The notes beneath the pieces are model-generated. The model saw nothing but the letters and a program-made list of their open reading frames with translations, was not told where the DNA came from and did no database searches. A program made the position numbers and the translations under genes. 64,000 nt of DNA from Palsa-504 sp963744005 (lineage in GTDB: Bacteria; Actinomycetota; Actinomycetes; Streptosporangiales; Streptosporangiaceae). Positions 56,782-64,000 of the stretch are shown one piece after another. The stretch's first letter is position 1, and the number at the start of each line of letters is the position of its first letter. Location: contig CAVURU010000003.1 of the NCBI GenBank assembly GCA_963744005.1, positions 1,488,001-1,552,000 on the forward strand, given 5' to 3'.

Positions 56782-57399
56782 TCGCTTCACCCGCCTTCGG
56801 TTCTCGCCGGACCGGCCTCTGGCGGCCGGGTTGGTGCTTGATTGCTTGCGTGCTTGCGTTCGTTCTGGAGTATTCGGTTCCGAGTATACGCAGGCGGATA
56901 GTTGGGTGGCAAGGGCCACTGGGATCGGTTGGCGACTGTGGGCTGGCTGGCCCGGGCGAAGTGCGGCCAGTGGGTCACTGCGGGCGGGGTGGGGATTTTT
57001 TTGGACCGATTCCCTAGCGCGGCCGCGAGCATCCGAACGACATGGTTGTGGCAACCAAGTCGTCAGGTGCGCGTGATTGTGGCAACCATGTCGATGGTTC
57101 GGTGACCAGTGAGACTGGTGTGGCCCGCCCTGATGGCTCCGTATCGGGCCCGGCAGCGACACCGATGGACCATCGGTGCTGCTATAGCGGCGAGAGGCAA
57201 ATCCTCAAATCCTAAGCAGGCCCGGCGGCTCACCGTAGAAGCAACCGTCCAGCTCTGATCGTGGCACGAGCAAGCCGGGCTCCTGGCGGTGGCTGCGGCC
57301 TGCGGGCCAGGGCGCCTGCCTGGCGCCAGGACCTGGCGTCCGATGCCGTGCCTGGGTTCACCGGCGCCTGGCTGCGGCTGCGGCGGCGGTACCGGGTGT
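56782..57399. other. intergenic region between padR and the NmrA gene
   Basis: About 600 bases with no convincing gene; open frames here lack family character. It holds the pair of 17-base direct repeats listed separately. The segment 57100-57399 shows nothing I can name. Confidence 0.55.
57046..57093. promoter_or_regulatory. pair of 17-bp direct repeats
   Basis: TTGTGGCAACCAAGTCG (57046-57062) and TTGTGGCAACCATGTCG (57077-57093) differ at one position and are exactly 31 bases (three helical turns) apart. The first copy contains the inverted repeat GGTTG-TGG-CAACC. Likely a two-site operator, about 270 bases upstream of padR. Confidence 0.5.
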
Positions 57400-58242
57400 C
57401 TAGGAGAACGCGGCGGCGTAGTCGGCGGCGAACTGCTCGAAGGACCGGGCGGGGCGGCCTAGGAGCGACGCGACATCCTTGGTGACCCATTCGGCGTCGC
57501 CATCGGCGGTCAGGCTGAATGCCTGAGCGTTCATCTTCGCGATCTGCGCGGGGATGCCGGCGCGGATCATCGCGTCCTTGTTCTCCTCGAAGGTGAGCTC
57601 CCGGTAGGTGATGGTCCTGCCGAGCAGCTCGGACAGCACGGCGGCCACGTCGTAGTTGGAGATCAGCTCGGGGCCGGTGAGCCAGTGGGTCTGGTCGGCG
57701 TGCCCGGCGGGAGCGGCCGCGATTTCGGCGGCCACCGCTGCGACGTCGCGGGCGTCGATCAGGCCGGAGCGGCCCCGGCCGGCCGCGGAGCCGAAGCTGC
57801 TTGTCTTCGCGATCGCCGGGGCCAGCGCTAGCACGTTCTGCATGTAGGCGTTCGACCGCAGCAGGGTGTGCGGGATCCCGGAGGCGACCAGCCCGGCCTC
57901 GATCTCAGCCTGCCCGCGCCGCCGCGCGATCGGCGAGTCCGCCGAGGCCTTGCTGGTGGCCTTGATGATATGGCCCACACCGGCCCGGGCCGCGCTGGCC
58001 ACGACGTTCAGCTCCTGGGCAGGCACGGCCGGGCTGACCAGCACCACGGCGCTGACGCCCGCCATTGCGTCGTCGATGCTCGCCGGCACGTCCAGGTCAC
58101 CTTCGGCGACCTCTGCACCGGCCTCGGCCAGCGCCGTCACCTTCGCCGGGTCTCGCACCAGCACCCGGACCGGCAGGTCCCTCTCTCGCACCAGGCGAAC
58201 CGCCTCGGATCCGACCTTTCCGGCCGTTGTCACAAGAATCAT
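57400..58242 (-). CDS. NmrA/SDR-type NAD(P)-binding protein
   Basis: 280 residues. MILVTTAGKVGSEAVRLVRE is the Rossmann dinucleotide loop of atypical short-chain reductases (TGxxGxxG-like with TAGKVG). Then VRVLVRDPAKVTALAEAGAE, EVAEGDLDVPASIDDAMAGV, RSNAYMQNVLALAPAI and VAAVAAEIAAAPAG. These proteins act as NAD(P)H:quinone-type reductases or redox sensors. ATG 58242 with GGAGA upstream. Divergent from a TetR gene, the usual arrangement for TetR-controlled NmrA reductases. Confidence 0.87.
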   Translation of the reverse strand: MILVTTAGKVGSEAVRLVRERDLPVRVLVRDPAKVTALAEAGAEVAEGDLDVPASIDDAMAGVSAVVLVSPAVPAQELNVVASAARAGVGHIIKATSKASADSPIARRRGQAEIEAGLVASGIPHTLLRSNAYMQNVLALAPAIAKTSSFGSAAGRGRSGLIDARDVAAVAAEIAAAPAGHADQTHWLTGPELISNYDVAAVLSELLGRTITYRELTFEENKDAMIRAGIPAQIAKMNAQAFSLTADGDAEWVTKDVASLLGRPARSFEQFAADYAAAFS

Positions 58243-58264
58243 GATGACTCTCCGCTCTTCAGAA

Positions 58265-58332
58265 TGGGCTATGTGGCCCAGTCTTACGGACGCGAAATGG
58301 GTTGTCAAACCCAGAAAGCTGGTGCCGTAAGA
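58265..58332. promoter_or_regulatory. paired inverted repeats, likely TetR operators
   Basis: TGGGC-N6-GCCCA (58265-58280) and TGGGTT-GTCA-AACCCA (58298-58313) are two 16-base inverted repeats. An outer pair TCTTACGG (58282-58289) / CCGTAAGA (58325-58332) frames the second. All lie in the 92-base gap between the divergent NmrA and TetR genes. Confidence 0.6.
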
Positions 58333-58334
58333 GT

Positions 58335-58999
58335 GTGGAACATGAGGCACATGACCGGCCACGGCTCACCCCCAAAGGGGAGCGCACCCGGAGCAGGATC
58401 GTCGAGGCGGCCGCCCAGCTGATCTACGAGCCGGTGTCGCGGGTACCACGCTGGATGACATCCGGTCACGGGCCGGGGTGAGCGGTTCGCAGCTGTCCCA
58501 CTACTTCGCCGGCAAAGACGAGCTAGTACAGGCAGTCATCGACTACCAGGCCGAAGCCATTACCGGCAACCAGCGGCAGGCCGATCTCAGCAGCTCCGAA
58601 GGGCTCCGAGTCTGGCGGGACACGGTGATCGCCCAGGTAAAGAGCGGCGACGGCCAAGGAGGCTGCCCGCTAGGCTCGCTCGCCGGGCAGCTCGCCGAGA
58701 CCGACGCCCAGGCCCGAGCCCTGATCGCGGCAGGATTCGGGCAGTGGTCAGCCGCCATCAGCGACGGGCTGCGCCGTCTTCATGACGCCGGGCATCCCCT
58801 GAACGGCGCCGGCCCAGACGACCTCGCTGTCACCCTCCTCGCCACACTCCAGGGCGGTCTCCTCCTCGCCCAAGTCCAGCGCGACACCCGTCCCCTCGAA
58901 ACCGCGCTCGACACCCTCCTCCAGCTCGCCCGCATCAGCCACCAAGACGCGCCGCCAGTCGGCGAGATCCCAGTCCTTAGATCCGCACCGGGAGCCTAA
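58335..58999 (+). CDS. TetR-family regulator, one frameshift
   Basis: About 221 residues. From the GTG at 58335: EHEAHDRPRLTPKGERTRSR, IVEAAAQLIYE; then in another frame RGVAGTTLDDIRSRAGVSGS, QLSHYFAGKDELVQAVIDYQ, completing the TetR helix-turn-helix. The ligand domain has GGCPLGSLAGQLAETDAQAR, typical of the TetR C-terminal type with a GCP motif. A one-base deletion near 58432 explains both the break and the length of 665 bases. Likely represses the divergent NmrA gene in response to an electrophile or quinone. Confidence 0.85.
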
Positions 59000-59885
59000 A
59001 TCCCCGGGCAGGCGCGCACAGTCTCCGCCCAGTGGACGCACGCCGGCGGCATAGCGGCACCGATGGTCCATCGGTACTGGCCGAAGTGGCCTAGGGGGTC
59101 TATCTCATTAACGGTGTTTCCGGCGGTCATGGTTAGTAGGTCTCGGCGGCCGGGAACCGGTCGCCGAAGGTGATGGCGAAAGCGTTCAGGGCGGGTTTCC
59201 ATCTCATCGCCCACCTTGTCTTCCCGGTCCCGGTGGGGTCAAGGGACCGGGTGACCAGGTAGAGGCATTTGAGCGCGGCCTGCTCGGTCGGGAAATGGCC
59301 GCGGGCCTTAACGGCACGCCGGTAGCGAGCGTTCAGCGACTCGATGGCGTTGGTCGAGCAGATGACCTTGCGGATCTCCAGGTCGTAGTCCAGGAACGGG
59401 ATGAACTCCTCCCAGGCGTTCTCCCACAGCCGGATGATCGCGCCGTAGCGCCGGCCCCATTTCTCCGCCAGCTCATCAAGCGCAGCCCGGGCCGCGGTGG
59501 CGTTCACCGCAGTGTAGATGGGCTTGATGTCCCGCTTGAGCGCATCCCAGTCCCGCCGGGAGGCCAGGCGGAAAGTGTTGCGGATCAAGTGGACGATGCA
59601 GGTCTGCACGATGGCCAGCGGCCAGGCATTCCCCACTACCTCCGGCAGGCCTTTCAGGCCATCACAGACCACGAAGAACACGTCCTTGACCCCGCGGTTC
59701 TTCAGATCGGTCAGCACGCTCATCCAGAACTTGGCCCCTTCCCCGCCAGTCCCGGCCCACAAGCCCAGGATGTCTTTCTCCCCGGCCAGGGTGACGCCGA
59801 TGGCCGCATAGATGGGCCGGTTGGCCACCTGGCCGTCCCGGACCTTGACCACCACGGCGTCGATGAAGACCGCCGCGTAGATCTC

Positions 59886-61119
59886 TTGAGTTCTATCGGT
59901 GGTTGTGAACGTCTGGTGGAAGGGACGTTCAGATGCCTCGAGGGGCTCATAACAAGCTGCCGTTGGAGGTCAGGAGGCAGTATTTCGAGCTGCTCCGGCA
60001 GGGATATAAAGGAGCGGCAGCGGCCCGGGTTGTCGGCGTGTCAACCAGCTGCGGATCGCTGTGGTTCCTGGACGCTGGCGGGATGCTCGTTCCTGACCCT
60101 GGCCCGGTCGCGCCGCGGTTTTTGTCCCAGGACGACAGGATTGCCATCGCGGATGGCCTGCAGGCTGGCCGCAGCGTCAAGCAGATCGCAGCGGAAATCG
60201 GCAAGAGCTTCCAGTCCGTCTACCGGGAGATCAGCCGCAACAGCAAGCCCGATGGCCGATATCAGCCCTGGTGGGCTCATAACCAGGCGCTGCTGCGCCG
60301 GCACCGCCCCAAGCCAGAGAAGATCCGCAGCCACGTCGAGCTGCGGGCAGCGGTGAACACCAAGCTGGAGGAGCGGTGGTCCCCGCAGCAGATCTCCCGG
60401 CACCTGGCCCGGGCCTATCCCGGTGACCCGGGTATGCGGGCCTGCCCGGAGACCATCTACCGGGCCCTGTTCGCCGGCTGGCTATGCCCCCGGCCGGGCA
60501 AGCTGCGCACCGGCCGCACCCGCCGCAAACCGCACCGCCGGGGCGTCCCGGTCCCGAACAAGATCAAGAACATGACCATGATCAGCCAGCGGCCTGCCCA
60601 CGTCAGCGACCGCCAGGTGCCCGGACACTGGGAAGGCGACCTGATCATCGGCCGCGGGCAGGCCTCCGCGATCGGGACCCTGGTCGAGCGGACCACCCGC
60701 TACGTCATGCTCATTCACCTGCCCCGCGGCTGGAAGGCACCGCAATTCCGAAATGCCCTGATCACCCAGACCGCTGCGATCCCCGAACAGCTGCGCCTGA
60801 CGCTGACCTGGGACCAGGGCCGCGAGATGGCCCTGCACCACGACATCGCCGCCCTGACCGGCTTCCGGATCTACTTCTGCGACCCGCACTCACCCTGGCA
60901 GCGCGGGACCAACGAGAACACTAATGGCCTGCTCCGCCAGTACTTCCCCAAAAGCACCGACCTGTCCATTCATACCGCCAGCGACTTGCGCCAGATTTCC
61001 CGCCAGCTCAACCGCCGGCCACGGATCGTGCTAGGCGACCAGAGCCCAGCTGAGGCCATGAGACGATGGCTGACCACCACACGCAACCAGCACGTTCGCG
61101 ACAACAGATAGAAACCGCC
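59886..61119 (+). mobile_element. IS30-family insertion sequence
   Basis: About 1,234 bp. Near-terminal inverted repeats (TTCTATC...GAACGT; 18 of 22 positions agree) lie near both ends. The flanking duplication is TCTC (59882-59885 and 61120-61123), in the size range of IS30. It carries one intact transposase. Inserted within the IS256 transposase gene. Confidence 0.9.
59933..61111 (+). CDS. IS30-family transposase, intact
   Basis: 392 residues. N-terminal helix-turn-helix domains (VRRQYFELLRQGYKGAAAAR; DRIAIADGLQAGRSVKQIAA, EIGKSFQSVYREISRNS) match IS30. The catalytic core has DDE residues in VPGHWEGDLIIGRGQASAIG, LRLTLTWDQGREMA, and HSPWQRGTNENTNGLLRQYF. Start ATG 59933 with a purine-rich site upstream. 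It appears functional; the copy could still move. Confidence 0.95.
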   Translation: MPRGAHNKLPLEVRRQYFELLRQGYKGAAAARVVGVSTSCGSLWFLDAGGMLVPDPGPVAPRFLSQDDRIAIADGLQAGRSVKQIAAEIGKSFQSVYREISRNSKPDGRYQPWWAHNQALLRRHRPKPEKIRSHVELRAAVNTKLEERWSPQQISRHLARAYPGDPGMRACPETIYRALFAGWLCPRPGKLRTGRTRRKPHRRGVPVPNKIKNMTMISQRPAHVSDRQVPGHWEGDLIIGRGQASAIGTLVERTTRYVMLIHLPRGWKAPQFRNALITQTAAIPEQLRLTLTWDQGREMALHHDIAALTGFRIYFCDPHSPWQRGTNENTNGLLRQYFPKSTDLSIHTASDLRQISRQLNRRPRIVLGDQSPAEAMRRWLTTTRNQHVRDNR

Positions 61120-61988
61120 TCTCATCCAGCGGCCGGGCGCACCAGTCCGTCATCTCCTCCAGGACCTTGTCAGTGATCCGGGAGATCGTCTCCTTGCTGA
61201 CCGAGGCACCGTAGATCTCCACGAAATGCGCGCTGATCTCTCCGGTCGTCAGGCCCTTGGCATACAGCGACAGCACGATCTCATCCACCCCGGTCAGCCG
61301 CCGCTGCCGCTTCTTGATGATCTGCGGCTCGAACGTCCCGTCCCGGTCCCGGGGCACCTCGATGCCGACCTGGCCACTGGCCTCGGTCAGAACCGTCTTG
61401 CCCCGGCTGCCATTGCGGACGTTCCCGGTCTCGTTGCCAGCCGGGGCGCCTTTCTCATGGCCCAGGTGCTCGGTCATCTCCTGATCCAGCGCCGTCTCCA
61501 GCACCGTCTTGGTCAGCTGCTTCAGCAGCCCATCCGGCCCGGTCAGCGACAGGCCCTGCTCCCGGGCCCGGGCCACCAGCTCCTCCGCGAGCTTCTCCTC
61601 AGCGGTCGGCTCCCGCTTCGTCCTCTTCGTCACGTTCTCTAGTGTCGCGGTCATCACGGCACCTCTCCCGCCGAACCTGCAGTCCAGCGATCAGAGCCGG
61701 AAACACCGTTGCAGGGACAGTCCCGGCCTAGGTGAGCGATGGGGCTGGCGGTGGCTAGCCAGGGGCGGACACCTTGGCGGGCCGGGGCGGGCTCGCTGGG
61801 GGAGGCCGGGCTCGCCGCCGGGGCGGCCGCGTGTAGCGGCGGCCTGGCCGGGCGGCGAGGCGCCGGCGGGTTGGCGGGGCGGGGCGCGGGTTTCGTGAGA
61901 GCGTGCCGACAAGCAGGCAGAACGTGCTGGCCTGCGGGCGTATGGGGACTACGCCGACTTAAGGGGACATACGGGGAGAGCACGCGGC

Positions 61989-64000
61989 GTGGACGCGCGG
62001 GGGGACGGGGCCGGGCTGGCGGGTGGCAGGCTGGCGCCGGACGAGAGGAGTCGGCTGGCCGGCGATCAGCCGGTGCTGGTCCGGCGGCGGCGGTTTCTGC
62101 GGTCGGTGGTAGGCGGGACGGCGGGGCTGGCGACGGGACTGGTGCCGGCCGTGCTGGTGCCGCAGGCCCGGGCGGCCGAGGAGACGGCTGCGGCCGGTGC
62201 GGGGGCTGCGGCCGGTGCAGGGGCTGCGGCGGGGCGGGCCCGCACGGTTCCGTTCAATACCGGGTGGCTGTTCGGGCCGGGCTCAGCGGAGAGCGGGCGG
62301 GCCGGGTTCGACGACAGATCGTTCGCGACGGTGACGCTGCCGCACAGCGCGGCCCCGTTGTCCTGGCAGAACTGGGCGCCGGGCGACTGGGAACGCGTGT
62401 GGATGTACCGGAAGCATTTCGACGCGCCGGCAGGCGCGAGCGGCATGCGGGTGTTCCTTGATTTCGACGGGGCGATGACACGTTCAACGGTGACGCTGAA
62501 CGGGATCAGCGTGGCCGACTATCTCGGCGGTTACCTGCCGTTCAGCGCCGAGATCACCGGGGCGCTGCGGCCGAAGGGGAACGTGCTGGCCGTCCAGCTG
62601 GACTCCGGCTTCAACCTGGACGTCCCGCCGGACCGGCCGGCGCCGGCGATGAGCACCTCGGTGGACTTCTGGCAGCCGGGCGGCATCTACCGCGACGTGC
62701 GACTGCGGATGGTGCCGCAGGTGTTCGTGGCCGACGTGTTCGCCAAGCCAGTCAACGTGCTGGACGCCGCGGCCCGGCAGGTGGTGGTGGAGGCGGCGCT
62801 GGACGCGGCGGTTCAGCCGGCGGGCAGCGTCCAGCTGAGGGCTGTGCTGGCCGACGGAGACCGGATCATCGCCTCGGGCCAGGTGCCGGTGGCCATCGCC
62901 AGGCCGGGGCAGGCGACGGCGGGCGTGACGCTGTCCGGGCTGGGTGACATCACCTTGTGGGACGTCGATGACCCGAAGCTGTACCAGGTCATGGTCACGC
63001 TGCTGGTGAACGGCGCGGCGGTGCACTCCTACCAGGTGCCGGCCGGGTTCCGCGAGGCCAGGTTCGCGACGGACGGGTTCTACCTGAACGGCCGGCGGGT
63101 GAAGCTCTTCGGGGTCAACCGGCATCAGTTCTTCCCGTTCGCGGGCGGCGCCATGCCGGACCGGGTCCAGGCCAGGGACGCCGAGATCATCCGGCGGGAG
63201 CTGAACTGCACCATGGTGCGCTGCTCGCATTATCCCCAGTCACGCGGCCTTCCTGCGACGCCTGCGACGAGCTCGGGCTGATGGTCTGGGAGGAGGCTCC
63301 CGGGCTGGGGCTACGTCGGCGACGCGGCCTGGCAGTCGATGGCCAGCCGCGACATCGCGGACATGATCGTCCGCGATCGCAACCATCCCTCGATCATCAT
63401 CTGGGGCGCGCGGCTCAACGAGACGGGCAACAACACCGCGTTCTACACCGCCACGAACGAGCTGGCCCACGCCCTGGACGACTCGCGGCCGACGGCGGGC
63501 GCGATGGCCGGGCAGCGCCTGACGCTCGACTACCAGCAGGATGTCTTCGCCGAGAACGACTACTCCTCGATCATCCACCCGGCCGGGAACCGGGAGCCGC
63601 AGCTGCAGCCGCCGGTGAACGGGCCGGGCCTGCCCTACCTGGTGACCGAGGCGGTCGGCACCTTGTCCGGGCCGGCCGTCTACTACCGGCGCACCGACAT
63701 CCAGGTGACCCAGCAGGGACAGGCGGTGGCGCACGCGCAGGTGCACAACGCGGCCGCGGCCGACGACCGGTACTGCGGGCTGCTCGCCTGGTCCGGATTC
63801 GACTACCCGTCGGGCAACGGGAACCAGTACCAGGGCGTGAAGTACACCGGCGTGGTCGACCAGTTCCGGGTGCTCAAGCCGGGCGCCGCCATCTACCAGG
63901 CTCAGGTCGACCCGCACGTCACGCCGGTCATCGCGCCCGCGTTCTACTGGGACTTCGGCCCGGCGTCGGCGGTGACGAGCCTGGGCGGCGCGATGATCTG
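61989..64000 (+). CDS. second GH2-family glycoside hydrolase, Tat-type signal, frameshifted, runs off the window end
   Basis: Paralogue of the enzyme at 41478. RRRRFLRSVVGGTAGLATGL (about 33-52) is a twin-arginine signal with PQARA as a likely cleavage region, so it should be exported. It then has VPFNTGWLFGPGSAESGRAG, FLDFDGAMTRSTVTLNGISV, DFWQPGGIYRDVRLRMVPQV, KLFGVNRHQFFPFAGGAMPD. After NCTMVRCSHYPQS (about 63240) two indels occur before LGLMVWEEAPG. The catalytic Glu residues appear in IIWGARLNET and LPYLVTEAVG. GTG 61989 start with GGGGAGAG upstream. The C-terminus lies outside. Confidence 0.88.

Larger units (their letters stand above)
59133..61657 (-). pseudogene. IS256-family transposase, interrupted by an IS30-type element
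   Basis: N-terminal part 61120-61657 (KLAEELVARAREQGLSLTGP, KTVLETALDQEMTEHLGHEK, GIEVPRDRDGTFEPQIIKKR, ISRITDKVLEEMTDW) and C-terminal part 59133-59885 (IYAAVFIDAVVVKVRDGQVA with the first Asp, FFVVCDGLKGLPEVVGNAWP with the second Asp, ICSTNAIESLNARYR and nearby catalytic Glu). Removing the inner element and one copy of the 4-base duplication rejoins LDE to IYAAVF in frame, about 428 residues, a full Mutator-like transposase. Otherwise intact, so the inner insertion is recent. Confidence 0.94.
59096..61724. mobile_element. IS256-family insertion sequence carrying a nested IS30-family element
   Basis: 29-bp terminal inverted repeats at 59096-59124 and 61696-61724 share AACGGTGTTTCCGGC and 23 of 29 positions. 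The exact 8-bp target duplication GGCCTAGG flanks it (59088-59095 and 61725-61732). Without the inner element and one 4-base duplication it is about 1.39 kb, typical for IS256. The transposase is split by the inner element. Confidence 0.93.

Overview
The window is high-GC DNA (GC-rich third codon positions, frequent GTG starts) from a member of the Actinomycetota. The gene order is the conserved actinobacterial core seen in Streptomyces and relatives. It contains a BldD regulator with the c-di-GMP-binding signature beside a pyr operon, actinobacterial integration host factor (mIHF), an FMN riboswitch ahead of rib genes, and the metF / Rv2175c-like / PASTA kinase / DAHP synthase neighbourhood known from Mycobacterium tuberculosis. 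A filamentous or Streptosporangiales-like genus is plausible, but I cannot fix the genus from sequence alone.

Layout. 1-3.1 kb: start of chorismate synthase, an SseB-like gene and two unassigned genes. 3.2-7.8 kb: a small metabolic patch (DUF2877, aldose epimerase, MocA-like nucleotidyltransferase, methyltransferase, XdhC). 7.9-11.9 kb: nudix, hisG, ribH, ribBA and ribE behind an FMN riboswitch. 12-18 kb: a patch that is heavily frameshifted as read (regulator, HAD hydrolase, sigma factor with an extracytoplasmic tail, Lrp-type regulator, MFS exporter). 18-28.8 kb: a long leftward run of rpe, rsmB, fmt, def, priA, metK, coaBC, rpoZ, gmk and mIHF, with a DUF2786 gene on the opposite strand. 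29.5-39.6 kb: a complete UMP pathway operon (pyrR-pyrB-pyrC-carA-carB-pyrK-pyrD-pyrF). 39.9-41 kb: bldD and a HEPN protein. 41.5-50.3 kb: a Tat-type GH2 glycosidase, a GNAT, metF, an Rv2175c-like protein, a ferredoxin-reductase-like flavoprotein and a PASTA Ser/Thr kinase. 50.3-56.8 kb: DAHP synthase behind an attenuator, thiI, two small genes, an ABC-2 exporter and its PadR regulator. 57-59 kb: a divergent NmrA/TetR pair. 59.1-61.7 kb: an IS256-type element with an IS30-type element inserted inside its transposase. 62-64 kb: a second GH2 gene running off the end.

Regulation visible in the sequence is the richest part. There is (i) a 24-codon aromatic leader peptide with a perfect terminator and a predicted antiterminator in front of DAHP synthase; (ii) a PyrR-type loop sequestering the pyrR ribosome-binding site; (iii) an exact CRP-type palindrome in the pyrR/bldD intergenic region; (iv) a BldD-like box on the bldD promoter; (v) an FMN riboswitch; and (vi) paired inverted repeats between NmrA and TetR.

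Quality warning. At least a dozen otherwise well-conserved genes contain one to several frameshifts, while the protein sequence continues intact in another frame. This pattern suggests sequencing or assembly indels rather than genuine decay, so coordinates of those genes are approximate.
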